Shown here: piece by piece, positions 11,335 to 22,596 of the stretch | Position numbering within the stretch: position 1 is the stretch's first letter | How the letters are laid out: each line of letters begins with the position of its first letter | Source of the DNA: Cymbidium sinense | Lineage: Eukaryota > Streptophyta > Magnoliopsida > Asparagales > Orchidaceae | Direction: 5' to 3' | Assembly: GCA_021442155.1 (NCBI GenBank) | Contig: CM038228.1 | Span: forward strand, 12,193,179-12,257,178 | DNA length: 64,000 bases | Notes under the pieces: model-generated | What the model saw: the letters and a program-made list of their open reading frames with translations, nothing else | Told to the model about the DNA's origin: nothing | Database searches by the model: none | Translations under genes and position numbers: made by a program

Positions 11335-12905
11335 ATTTAACAAATTCTCCTTCATAATCATCAAGTATTTAGGCATTTGATCAACTGTATTGGCAAAGGG
11401 AATATTGAGATGGAGCCTTTTAAAAATGTCCAAGAACTTTAAATATTGATTACCCAACTCCTTTTTCTTGAGTCATATAGATACTAAAGTAGTGGATTGT
11501 ATGTTGGCAGATTATTTGAAAATAACTTAGACTTCAACCAAGTCTCATTATCTTCTTCTCCATTCTTCTTTTTTTCTGCCCTACTGGTTTTTCTCATTGC
11601 TTCCCACTCCTTAATGAGTTTGACTTCAAATGCTCTCATGGATTAATTAAATCAAATGTCTAGTGGAACTACTATTGAATGTTATTAGCTATATATTTAT
11701 GCTTTTGATGGTAGTCTTTTGTCTTTAAATGAGGCATCTTGCATCTATAATGTAGCATCAATATGAGTTATGAATTGCGTCGTGGTTAGTGTCAACTTTG
11801 CCATGTTCTATGAGACTTCTTCATTTTTATTTTGTTGATAACTTACTTTAGAAAAGATATAATTTTGAAAGTTCTTGAGTGGCTTGTGCATCCACACAAA
11901 ATTAGTGGCTTCTCCACTCTAAAATACATATGTTGGTATAAGAGTTATGTTTTTTTTTTTTAATTCCTAATAAAGTTAACCTACTTTATAAATGCTTTAA
12001 AATATTTTTTTTCGAATAGTCAAGGGCATGCTATTAGTTTGTGGACTGTATTGGTTGAAAAGTAATTTAGTTGCTTCATCAATGAAGCAACTTTAATATT
12101 TATACTAAAGTCACAAGCTTCTCATATATAATCCCTTAAGCTATTGATATGAATTTACAGCTATCTCCTCTAATATGTCATATGCTACTTGTTAACTTTT
12201 ACTTAAAAGTGTTACCAATGTGACATCGATTAGTGTTCTAGTAGGTTTGGCTAACCCATTATAGATGGTTTTGATTTACATCCATTTTGCATAGGTTGTA
12301 TTGTGCAGACTTTCTCATGTGGTCCTTAAACCATTCCTAAGCATCATATAGTATATCTACAATCTTCATGAAATTTGAAATCTCAATTATTATTTTGACT
12401 ATCTTTATTGGATGAAAGCACTTGGAGAAATAATTTTGAGCTTGATTGTCCTAGCTTGAAATGAAGTTACTAGTATAAGAGTTTAGCCAACTCTTGCTTG
12501 ATCATGTTGAAAAAAAATGAGAACAACATGAATCAAATTGTATCATCAAATACTCCAATATACTTGAAGGTGAAACAAATTTAAAAAACATTTATGATAT
12601 GTACTTTGTGATCTTCTATAGTAAGGCCCCTAAATTGAATGCTTTGAACCATTAGAAGTGTGACAAGGTAGATTCTAAAATTATTATTTTGATCATGTAA
12701 TTTAATGATGGATTGAAGAATTTCATGCACCACAAGTATGTTAACCCATGCCTCTTTAGCCAGGCCTGCTCCATTTTTTTGATTTGCCCTGTCTAATGAT
12801 ACCAAGTCATTGGCTCATCAATATTTCTCAAAATGAGACAATTGATCTCTTTAATGGCAATGGTGGCCCATTGGCTCACCACTATAATATTGCATATGCT
12901 AATGA
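11335..12905 (-). pseudogene. Ty3/gypsy gag remnant (decayed)
   Basis: Minus-strand translation, with many stops and frameshifts, follows the order of a plant gypsy gag. Around 12600-12700 lies MVQSIQFRGLTIEDHKVHI, matching the usual MVQ..FGG-EDP-HL segment. Around 12310-12440 is ISNFMKIVDILYDA-EWFKD, matching the SF-Q-D-ESLY-AWERFKD segment. The FLDIF-LH-N-PF-DALEQM segment falls at about 11335-11480. A degenerate primer site and LTR-like DNA lie on the 5' side (about 13020-14450). The protease and polymerase are not present next to it. It is non-functional. Confidence 0.7.
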
Positions 12906-13009
12906 AGAACCTAAAAAATAAAGTAAAACCAAAGAGAAAAATAAAATAAAGTTAGTAACTAAGAATACTTTTTTTTGAATTAATAAGAATGAAACTTAGT
13001 ATTAATATT

Positions 13010-13035
13010 AGTGCATTGGTGCCAAAAACTTATTA
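13010..13035 (-). other. Degenerate retrotransposon primer-binding site
   Basis: On the minus strand TTTTTGGCACCAATGC sits between LTR-like DNA (to the right) and the gag remnant (to the left). It resembles the TTTGGCGCCGTTGCC primer site seen in many plant gypsy elements, with several changes. An equivalent site occurs near 24150-24175. Confidence 0.5.
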
Positions 13036-15300
13036 TGAATAATGGATTGGCTATCTCATAAACGAACACAATCATTAGGAGTAATAAAGAGTGAATAAAA
13101 TTATCATCCTGTAGAGACCAAAGTTCCAATTACTGAAATTAGGGTTGTTAACTATTACTTTTTGTATTATCAAAATTTTAGTTAATGTTTATAAATAAAA
13201 TTAAAATTAAAATAATAATAACTTAAATTAAACTTGTTATGACTGATTGATAAAGAGTATGATTGATGGAGGTGAGTTTAGTTTTAGGGATTGGATTTCA
13301 CCTATGTACTTATTGGTTCATCTTCAATTTTTAAAGTGTTTACATAAAATTATATCTAAATATGATCAATATTGTTGTTATATTTCTTTTGAAAGCCTAG
13401 AGTCTTTATTTTTTTAACACAATCTATTTATTTATTAACATATTCATTATAAAGAAAAAAATGGTGATGCTCTTAGGATCTTTAAACGAGCTACATGTAG
13501 TTAACTCTAACCTAAAATTCACCATAATATTTTGTCGAAGATGAGTCTACTTTTTATCTCTTGATTTAAATGAACCACCTAAAATATTGATTGGTGGCTA
13601 ATCAATAATTAGTTAATCAAATTTAAAATAAAATATGTGATAATGAAAAAAACCTTTAAATTTTTTTGTTAAAGTTAAATCCAACTACAACTTCATTGTT
13701 ACATCCAATCTCAAGAAGAATGATTTTGTTCATGCTAAATAAAAAGAAAGCAACAAGATACAAAACTATTAATATCAATCTAAAAGAAATCATAAAAGGA
13801 AGAGAAAACTCAAGTGTGCTACTCACTTTGCTCTCGATCATCGTCACCCTCGCCTTAGACATATTAAAATCTCCACTAAAGAACTCCTTGATTGGGCTCC
13901 CTAAATCTCATGGAAAAATTGCTTAAAAAGCTCTTAATTCATTCTCCAAGAGAATCTTAAATAGAACTTTAAAAAAACTCTCAAATAAATAAGTGCCACA
14001 TTTGAATTATGACAAAATAAATGTTGTCACCCATTAAGGCCTATGCGTCAGATTTGGGCACTTGGTTGTTGTATTCTTTTTTTTTTTTTTTTGCATGAAT
14101 CGACTACATTCTAGCTCTTGAATGTTTTGGTTGTATGCCTGAGCAGGGAACCTTGTCGCTTGGGCACTATGCTTATTGCTTGGTTAAGCAAAAAATAATG
14201 TTGGCCCCTTAGACATTAGGTTTGGCACCTTGGCGCCAAGCTGAGCACTAGAACTCCAAATTGCACCAATTCGTGTTGATAGCTCCACAAATCACTTAGA
14301 CTGCTTCAATCACTTGAATGTGGACATTTCTTTTGGAATTGAGACTAAGATATTTCTCATATATAAAATTTAAATTCAAACCATTAGTGTAGAAAAATTC
14401 TTAAAATCAAGGAGAATTAAATTTAAAATTAATTATCTAGATGGAAAAATGCATGTGTAATTCTCATGTATTGGTAGGTAATGTTGTCATTTGAAGAAAT
14501 ATCATTCCTATGCTAGATCAAGATTACTAAAAAAGTGTTGAAATAATCTAATGGTGAGTCCTTAAATTTCTTATCTTCTATACTTAGGCTTTTTAAATTT
14601 TTACATATTAAAAAAAAATAGTGAATGGAAATTTATAGGTACTTGTAGGATTCAATTGAGTATAATGGTTCATTAGGGTAGCTATAGCTTTTTATAAAAC
14701 TGGTTGAAAAGTTGTGTGTGGAAAATAGCTTTTTGATTAACTACTATAGGTGTTAAATTTTTTTAAATTTTTAGAAAATTTGATCAATTACTTTTCGATA
14801 GTCACCCACTCTAATAGCTTGGTTCTCAAAAATAGCTTTTTATCACAAAACATTTTGAAAAATAGCAAAAATGTTGGTAGCTAAATGCAGGTGTGGTTGC
14901 TTTTTGAAAAATAATCCAGCTAGAAAGCTATCCCAAATGTACCCTAAGAGACCATATTAGATGAAATTTGAGTATTTGTTGATGAACTAAAATTTAACAT
15001 GAACTTTTGATAAATTTTTAGACATTTGAAAAACCTAAAATTATTTCAAACTCTCTATGCATATAAAATTAATTAAAAAGATATATTTTCTCTAGTTATT
15101 GAGTGTTCTTAAAACAATAGACAAAGAGATTCATTCTAAATAAAATATTTACATTAGAAAATTTTAAATCATGAACACAAGTGTTAGATATGTTAGAAGA
15201 CGATTCATTCATTGTTATTGCCTTAAGCCTAACATTTTCATTTTGAATAATTTTATCTTATTGTTTCCATACCAAAGGCCATAACCACAGAGGTATAATC
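13036..15300 (-). mobile_element. Decayed LTR and 5' region of an old gypsy element
   Basis: Gene-free sequence on the 5' side of the gag remnant. It matches 24180-25250 and then, after an unrelated 16-kb insertion, 41400-41830. Shared blocks include TATTTTAGTTAAC-type AT-rich stretches, the ATTGGTGGCTAATCAAT block (13590, 24740) and CTAACATTTTCATTTTGAA (15227, 41803). The ends were not defined; open frames at 13656-13926 are shadows. Confidence 0.5.
14650..14965. mobile_element. Candidate MITE-like insertion
   Basis: Relative to 41550-41600, this copy carries about 300 extra bases bounded by TAGGGTAGCTATAGC on the left and, inverted on the right, TAGGGTACATTTGGGATAGC. The interior has several AAAATAGCTTTTT words. 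The size and the imperfect terminal inverted repeat suggest a miniature DNA transposon, but no clean target duplication was found. Confidence 0.4.
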
Positions 15301-15545
15301 ACTTATTTTCATCACAAAAGTTTTAGGTTTGAGGCTTCACATTAAGGGACTATTTGGATGCTTGAAAAAGGAATGCAGTATAAAGTAAATGTAATGTATT
15401 TATTTATTTTTTTGTTTGGCAGAATAAATGTAATGTAAAATATTTTTTCTAAAATATTGCATTTGCATTTAAAAGTTAAAGAGATTACAAAAGAAGTACA
15501 AATAACATGAAAAAATAACTAAATACAACATGTTTCCCATCCTCT

Positions 15546-16018
15546 CTAAAATGACAAAAAAATTTGGAGGAATAGTGTCACTATAATTATCATGCCAAAA
15601 AAGTCAACACCTGAAGCTTGCTTTGCACAGAAGTTGGCCAACCTGTTGTGCTCTCTTCTAGTATGGGAGAAGATCACTTGGTGGAACTCCCTAAGGAAGC
15701 TGAGATCATGGGCCTGAGCTGGTCTAGATTTCCAAGTATCCTGCTGCATGCTTTGCTTGAGGTAGTTCACCACACTACTATTATCTCCTTCCAAAGATTA
15801 GCCCTTTCTATTCATACATCCATGGTTCTAATGATATTCTTGATAGCTAGCATGGCTTGCAATTCAATGTATGTTCGATTCCAATGCTGAAGGTGGGTGC
15901 CCATAGCTTTGATGAAGGCACCACTTTCATCTTTGATTACCATCCCAATGCTTGCTAAACCAGAGGGAAGAAGGGCTCCAACAACATTGAATTTTAGCCA
16001 TCCGGGTGGGGAGTCCAT
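15546..16018 (-). pseudogene. LINE RNase H domain (broken)
   Basis: Plant L1-type RNase H, which degrades the RNA strand during retrotransposition. Two frames cover it: 16018-15812 (PPGWLKFNVVGALLPSG, then IELQAMLA) and 15794-15546 (MEGDNSSVVNYLKQ, then HTRREHNRLANFCAKQAS). The first catalytic aspartate, normally in a K-x-N-x-D-G-A context, reads valine here (KFNVVGA). The glutamate in IELQA and aspartate in EGDNS are kept. The domain is split by a frameshift and cannot be active as read. Confidence 0.8.
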
Positions 16019-16240
16019 GAGAAGGTAGAAGGTAGCCTATGGGGTTGAAGGATCTCCTGTTGCTCTAGAAATGGAAAAGCACTAGTGTGAGTGAAGGATT
16101 CAAGAATAGTCGCGACAATGATTGGGGTATGGTCTACCATCGCCTTTGCATTTCTTCCAAGCTTGGTAGATGGCATAGCAGTAGGTTCTAGCCCATGCTG
16201 CATTCTTTGTGGTGGTGGTTTGAAAAGCTTTCAGCAAGTC

Positions 16241-16882
16241 TTAAAGGTTTGGGAAGGATAGGATGAATCCCAATGAAGTAAGGGTAGAGAGGATTCTCAT
16301 GGTGAGGGAGCATCTTGTCACAATGTGCTCAATATATTCATTCTTTAAACAGCCCCAAGGGCATTGTATTTCTTCTACCAAACCCCTAACATGCAGCCAA
16401 GTGTATGTGGGGAGGGTCCCTTTCAACAGTCGTCACCAAAAAAGCTTCTCACGGGGGGTGTAGTTTGAATTTCTACAACCATTTGTGTTGTTGGCTGTTG
16501 TTGGGGAAGAGAGCATTATATGCTTGGGATATTATAGACTTCCCAAGAGGGAGTTTGATGAGTTCCAGTTGGTCGTTTTGCTGTTCAGCATAGATGGGAA
16601 TCTGTTAAATTTTCTAGGTAAGGTGTTGTCCAAAAACAACCTCCAACTGATCAACATTCCATCTCCTTTCCCACCACACTCATGTATTGAAGCTGTAGTA
16701 TTTGCTATAAATGGCCTCCTGGAGAATGCTATATCATCCACCCAAATTTGCTCCATAACATGCACCTTTTCTCCATTATCAATCCTCCATCTAATAATGT
16801 TGGCTCGGTTAGATGATTGCCCAGCTTGTCGATTCCCCTCGCTTCCGAGTTCTATCCCATATCTCATTGCCATACCTTTCAT
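16241..16882 (-). pseudogene. LINE linker and zf-RVT region (broken)
   Basis: 16882-16532 encodes RWRIDNGEKVHVMEQIWVDD, the linker that follows reverse transcriptase in plant L1 proteins. 16426-16241 encodes LPTYTWLHVRGLVEEIQCPW followed by GC and EHIVTRCSL, the zinc-binding reverse-transcriptase (zf-RVT) C-terminal region. Frames are interrupted, so this is a relic. Confidence 0.8.
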
Positions 16883-17508
16883 GGAGGCAGTGATTGAGGA
16901 GGGAACTTGGCTCGGTTAGGAAGTTTCATGCCAACCGGGCCTTTAAAGGTCCTTTCCACTTGGCAGCCAAGTGGAAGCCCAGCCCCCCGGCCCTTTGGGA
17001 TTGACAAATGGCATCCCAATTCACATAGTGAATGATTATTTGAGTTGAGGTCTGTCCAGCCAGGGAAAGATGTTTAGAACCCTAGGCTATAATCTTACCA
17101 CGATCCTTTAGAATTAGCTTCAACTTACCAGCTTTAGTCAACCTCCTCATGGCCATTTTGACTCCAAGATACTCCAACTTTTGGACTTTATTGAAGCCGA
17201 TCATTCTAGCAATTCGGTTGGTCATCCATCAAATTGCATTTTTGAAAATTATAAGATTTTTGTTTAATCCGTAGTCACTTAATAGCTCTTGAGAATGGTC
17301 ATAATCTTCTTAGCTTGGGCTGTTGAGGCTTGGGAGGTGATCAAAATGTCATTAACATATAGAAGTTGTGAAATATTTGTCCCTCCAATGGAGAGAGACA
17401 TGCCTAGCTGTTGTCCCATAGATCTAAAGGCCATGGAGAGGAGTTAAGAACACAAGATAAAGAGATATAGGGATAAGGGACATCCTTAGCAAAACCCACA
17501 TTCAAGTG

Positions 17509-18038
17509 GCATTAGACGGTTGAGCCATGAGGTTAACGTTACAGTGGCATGGCCCGAGTCATGGGCTACCAGCCCGATTGGGTCCATATAAAGCCGATCA
17601 AAAGACCGGCGGTGAGGTGAGCCCAGGGGCTGGTGGCGCAGATGACCATGAAGACGGCGGCGGAGAACAAAGAGAAAATGACACAGAGTGAGAGAAGGAT
17701 AACATGGCCTTTTTGTTCGAAAAGACCAAGTTTTGTGAACTCGGCAACGAGGAGCTGGTAGTCTTTGGATAGGCTGGATATGCGGTGATCGGAGAGCTGG
17801 CCAACGAAGAAGTGGTCGAGATGCTTCCATGCAGAGGGAGGGTGGAGCGCGGTGAATGGGTCGGTGACATCCTGGCCGGCGAGGTCGAGGAGGGGGATGC
17901 CGCCGCCGGGTGGTCTTTGACCCAATGGGTGACGTCGTAAACTTTTCCGTGGATGGAGATCCACAGATCGGAAGAGGAGTTGTGCTCCCCGAGCTCCTCT
18001 GGCGAAATATGCCGCTTTTTAGCTATTTCAGTAACCAT
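17509..18038 (-). pseudogene. SLD: Truncated sphingolipid delta-8 desaturase copy (N-terminal half only)
   Basis: Starts at the ATG at 18038 (MVTEIAKKRHISPEELGEHN), matching the complete copy at 61472. It encodes the cytochrome b5 domain and the first membrane segments, up to TSWLNRLM, then passes into LINE sequence at about 17508. The second and third histidine boxes are absent. Two one-base losses relative to the other copy shift the frame: in the G-run of the heme motif (GGG at 17908-17910, against four G) and at CC 17569-17570 next to the first histidine box. It retains the four-G run at 17626-17629 that the other copy lacks. Not functional as a desaturase. Confidence 0.92.
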
Positions 18039-18071
18039 GAGAGAGAGAGAGAGAGATAGAGAGAGAGAGAG
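18039..18071 (-). repeat. (CT)n repeat in the 5' UTR, next to the start codon
   Basis: The plus strand reads GA repeats interrupted by one ATA. On the coding strand this is a CT tract ending at the ATG. The other copy has a shorter uninterrupted tract (61473-61494). CT-rich 5' leaders are common in plant genes; function here is unknown. Confidence 0.85.
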
Positions 18072-18219
18072 GTGTTGGAAAAAGCAGATATGCGATTTTT
18101 TTGTGATTTGGCTATTGGTTTTGGTGGCTTATATTGGAAGGCCGCGCAGAATGTGCCACTGCTGAAGTTAAAAGCGATTGATTTTTATTATAGGGGAATA
18201 AAAGTTTTTTATGGAATGA

Positions 18220-18735
18220 ATTTTAAGATGTGAAAAATAAATTTTAATTAATTATGACCGTATTGTATTTATCTCAAAAAAAAAAAATGATGACTTCCAA
18301 ACTTATTCTAAACGTTGGAGATCATTTATATTTTTTTATTTAAAAAAAAATTTCAAGTATATTTTAAATTAATTTTATTTTAAAACGAATGAAATTATTT
18401 AAAACTATTCAAAAAAATATATATAATATGTTTTTAAGAATTTTAAAAATAACTATCATTGCTAGTAATCGTTATCAATACTTGCTATAACTTTGATGAC
18501 AATCACCTGAGTTCTAAATATTGTTAAATGATGTAATACTGATTTCCCACCTGAGTTCTAAATGTTGTTTGCTTGCCTGGATTCCTTACTGGAATCTAAT
18601 GATGTTTTTTTTTTTTTTTGGGTCGATGCCTTATTTAATATCAGATAGATAAGGTTCTATTTTAGATTATTTTTTTATTTCTCAATTAAAAAATTATTTA
18701 ATGTACTTATACTTTATTTTTAATTAAAAAAATAA
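18220..18735. repeat. AT-rich dispersed repeat upstream of the truncated desaturase
   Basis: Shared nearly unchanged with 61660-62165 and, more diverged, with 10816-11030 (TTGTTTGCTTGCCTG to ATATCAGATAGATAAGG) and 41860-42180. No gene. Confidence 0.55.
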
Positions 18736-19030
18736 TTTTGTTGCATGCTAGAAAACAGTTGTGGTAGAGTGAAAGTTCTTCTTGTTATGAAATCCAAAGC
18801 GGATATTTAAAAGAAAAAGAAAACTCCAAATTTTACTAAAAAAAGAAAGAGGAAAAATCATACCTTAAGAACCTTCCACTATATATTTGTTTCAAAGTAC
18901 AAAATTTCCGATAACGGGATTGCAAAATTGTACATGAGAAGGGCTAACAATGAAAATCCAAGAATTAGATAATAGCAGACATATAGTCACGTTCAGGTTG
19001 TAACGGTTGCTAGTGGTAGCAGTGTTAAGT
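18736..19030 (-). mobile_element. Copia LTR fragment (family X), minus orientation
   Basis: Matches the 43330-43620 end of the family X LTR in the same orientation: TTGCATGCTAGAAAAC, the ACTATATATTTGTTTC block, AGTACAAAATT, and GATAACGGGATTGC. Only the end of the LTR and a little internal DNA remain before the sequence changes to gypsy protease. The same junction is present at 62165-62470. Confidence 0.65.
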
Positions 19031-19299
19031 CTTTCCCATATATATATTTTTTGATGAAAATTTTAAAATTTATTTTATCAATTCTCCAATTCTTTTCACT
19101 AATTTATCTACATCACTTGAGAACATCTATTTTGCAACCATTATAATTGTCACAAAATTAGTCTCAAATCATGCTTTATGATTGATAACTTACGTAAATT
19201 GGCTCATCATAAATTATTTGACAATAAATTTTGGTTGTAAAATATTTATAATGGAACATTATCACTAGAGTATGGTTAGAAGTGGCTTAGCACTCCATG

Positions 19300-20365
19300 T
19301 TATTATGAGAGGCTTTTTGAAAAAGATAAGGGTTGAAAAAGTCTATAAGAAAAATAAATTTTCTCAGCTTAATTAGCACATCTTTAATGATACCCTCAAG
19401 TTGTTTCAAGGAATTGTCAATTAATTGGAGAGATACAATAGTGCTTAACTACTCCCAACATCATTTTCTAAATATTGATAGCGGCATTAAGATGATTCTT
19501 ACTCTTAGATCACTAGTGCATTGTTAAATAGTACTCTTCTAATTGCACATGGGATTGTGAAGCTACTTGGATCTCCTTACTTGTAGGTTGCTTTCTTTGT
19601 TGCATAGTACTACAACATGTAGTTGATACTACAATCTCATAATCTTTATGCCTCCTCTTATTTAACAAATTTTCCTTCGTAAATATCAAATAATTGCACA
19701 TTTGTTCAAGCACATCAACAAAGAGAATGTTTACATGAAGCCCTTCAAATATGTCCAAGAACATTAAAAATTGATTACCAAGCTTTTGTTTCTTGAGTCT
19801 TAATAGATATAACAATAAATGATTATGTTGGTGGGTTATTTGGAAATAACTTAGACTTCAATCTTGCCTCGTTAACTTCTTCTTCTTTCTTCTTTACCTT
19901 TTAAGCTTTGAATTTAGTGTTTTTGGGTCTTTTTGGCTCACAGATTTTTTTCAATGCTTCCCACTCGTTATTGAGATTGACTTGATGATGCTTAAAAGAG
20001 AACCTGATTGCTTGGTGGACAACTACTATGAAAGTTATATTTGCTACATCTTTATGTTTTTGATGACAAGCTCTTGCCTTTGAATCAATCCATCTTGCCT
20101 CTATATTTGTAACATCAATATGATTTATGAACTATGTGGTGGTTAGTGTCAATTATGCTATCACATTCTTCAGTGAGACTTCTTCATCTTTATTATGTCG
20201 ATGACTGGCTTACTTTGAAAAATTAGTTAGTTGAAATCTTATAAGCTATTGAGTGGCTTATGCATCAATAAAAACTAGGGTGGCTTCTCCACCTTGGCTT
20301 ATATATGTTAGTATATCGGTTATGTTATATTCAATTTCTAACAAAGTTGATTTAATAAATGATTC
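19300..20365 (-). pseudogene. Athila-like gypsy gag/protease remnant, 3' part
   Basis: On the minus strand, 20330-19820 carries decayed gag. 19815-19513 is the longest open piece: RLKKQKLGNQFLMFLDIFEG, then LHVNILFVDVLEQM and KENLLNKRRHKDYEIV, a segment highly characteristic of plant gypsy gag. Protease follows at about 19500-19310: ILMPLSIF, then SLQLIDNSLKQLEGIIKDVL. The N-terminal part of this gag continues at 23590-24070, because an RTE LINE is inserted at about 20366. Stops and frameshifts throughout; non-functional. Confidence 0.8.
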
Positions 20366-20385
20366 AACAACAACAACAACAAGCC
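20366..20385 (-). repeat. LINE 3' tail, (TTG)n on the element strand
   Basis: Six CAA units on the plus strand. The matching tail at 63757-63780 has about eight, so the tail length differs between the duplicate loci. Confidence 0.8.
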
Positions 20386-20737
20386 TTTATCCCACTAAGT
20401 GGGGTTGGCTACATCAATCCTTCGTCTCCATTGTGTCATATTATGTGTCAAATTCTCATTTAATTCAAGTATACTAAGGTCATTTTTATACATCTTAACC
20501 AAGTCCTTTTAGGTCTACCTCTACATTTCTTAACATAAGACAAATCTAATGCATCTACTCTCCTAACTGGGTCATCGAATGACCGACGCTTTATGTGGCC
20601 AAACCATCTAAGACAACTCTCTCTAATCTTATCAGCCACTGGAGCTACTCCAACTTTTTCCCGAATATACTCATTTTGCATTTTATCTCTAAGAGTAAAG
20701 CCACTCATCCACATGAGCATCCTCATCTCTGTAACAC

Positions 20738-22080
20738 TTAACTTAGTCTTATGCTTCTCTTTTGTTGGCCAACATTTTGCACATAATTCTTTGTAGGTCT
20801 TACCACCATCTTATAAAATTTTTTCTTATATTTAAGCTGAACTTTTCTATCACACAACGGGCTAGATGCATTCCTCCACTTCAACCATCCAACTTGAATT
20901 CTACTAATAACATCTCCATATATTTCACCATCATTTTGAACAATAGAGCCTAAATATCTGAATCGCTCACTCTTTTTAATGTCTTGTTCACCTAATGTCA
21001 CAACACTACCACTAGAACTTCTAAAACTAAAATTACACTCCATATATTCAATTTTAGATCTACTTAAACATAAACTTTTAGACTCTAAGGTTGACCTCCA
21101 TAATTCAAGTTTCTCTTGGACTCCCTCTCTAATCTTATTAATAAGAAGAATATTATCAGCAAAAAGCATACACCAAGGTACATCTTTCTATAAATGCCTA
21201 GTAAGAACATCCATAACTAAAGCAAAAAGATAAGGGCTTAAAGCTGATCCTTGATGTAATCCAACTGAAATAGGAAAATATTTTGTCAATCCTCCTTGTG
21301 TTTGGACACAAGTAACAGCTCTTGTATACATATCCTTAATGACTTGAATATAACCAATATTAACTCCTTTCTTTTTTAGATCTCTCCAAAGAAAATCTCT
21401 TGAAACTTTATCATAAGTTTTCCCTAAATCAATAAACATCATCTGTAGATTCTCCTTACTTTCTCTATACTTCTCCATCAAACCTCTTAACAAATGTATA
21501 GCATTCATCGTAGATCTACCTGGCATGAAACCAAATTGACTGTGAGAAACTTTTGTATCACATCGTAACCTTCTCAGTTACTCTCTCCCATAATTTTAAT
21601 GTATGAAACATTAACTTAATTACTCTATAATTTGCACACTAATTTTCATCACCTTTATTCTTAAATATAGGAACCAACAAACTCTTTCTTCACTCATCTG
21701 ACATTATTTTAGTCTTCAAAATAACATTAAAAAGATTTATAAGCCAAGAAATTCCTTAATCTCCTAAACAATTCCACACTTCTATTGAAATATCATCAGG
21801 TCCTACGTTTTTCTCATATTTGATTTTCTTTAAAGCTTCTTTAACTTCAAATTTACTAATATGTCAATAAAAATAAAAATCACTATTTTTGTTTAGGGTA
21901 TTAAGGTTGCTAAAATCAATCATACTTTCAGATCCTTCATTGAAAAGTTTATCAAAATACCTCATCCACCTATTCTGGATATCCTTTTCTATGAAAAGTA
22001 CTTTATTATTTTCATCCTTAATACATCTCACTTGAACTAGATCTTTACTTTTCCTATCTCTTTGGTTGGCTAACATATAC
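20738..22080 (-). pseudogene. RTE LINE reverse transcriptase, broken
   Basis: Frames 22082-21864, 21526-21188 and 21169-20738 carry successive parts. The middle part reads MPGRSTMNAIHLLRGLMEKY, then MMFIDLGKTYDKVSR (in place of D-L-x-K-A-Y-D) and GLHQGSALSPYLFALVMDVL. The last has MLFADNILL in place of F-A-D-D, so one catalytic aspartate reads asparagine. FRYLGSIVQNDGEI follows, typical of RTE proteins. Confidence 0.88.
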
Positions 22081-22596
22081 ATACATCTTTCACTTTCTTT
22101 GATATCTAATTTATTGTATAAATCACTAAAAACTAAATTTTTTTTGCATCATATATTACTTTCTTAAAATCTTACAAGCCACTTTATACCTTTCCCAATT
22201 CTCTGAGTTTTATATCTAAACTAAGTTTTATAATAATGCTTCTTATTTCTTATCTTTTATTCCACACTCTGACTCCATCATCAACTATTTTTATTAAAAG
22301 AAGCATTTCCTTTTGATTCTCCAAGTACCTTTTTAGCAACTTGCTTAATTTCACTTGCTACTTTTTCTCACATAATATTAGCTTCCTTATGAACATCGTA
22401 AATCTAAGCTCTTGTAGCTTGCTCTTAAAAATATTTATATTTGTGTTATTTAAGTGTCCCTATCTAATCCTAGGATAGTAATTTAATTTATTTTTCTTCT
22501 AATAATCTTTCATCTTAAAATCTAAAACTAACAATTGATGTTGGGTACTTAAACTTTCACTTGGAATGATCTTACAATATTTATAATCTAAACGAT

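Larger units (their letters stand above)
15450..17508 (-). mobile_element. L1-like LINE, 5' truncated, abutting the desaturase
   Basis: Minus-strand non-LTR retrotransposon starting within reverse transcriptase (GFAKDVPYPYISL near 17480, the decayed GLRQGDPLSPYLF motif). It continues through YVNDILITSQAS (the decayed FADD box, about 17350), a reverse-transcriptase zinc-binding region (16241-16882) and an RNase H domain (15546-16018), then a 3' UTR with AT-rich end. It has many stops. The first 3 kb expected of a full L1 (ORF1, endonuclease, RT fingers) is absent, consistent with 5' truncation. The 5' edge joins desaturase coding sequence directly at about 17508. Confidence 0.85.

Noticed and set aside
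16263..16919. Plus-strand open frames of 60-144 codons
   Set aside because: Shadows of the minus-strand LINE linker and zinc-binding region, which carry recognisable motifs.
17953..18165. Plus-strand frame rich in R-E-R-E repeats (also at 61387-61611)
   Set aside because: Translation of the GA tract and antisense desaturase leader.
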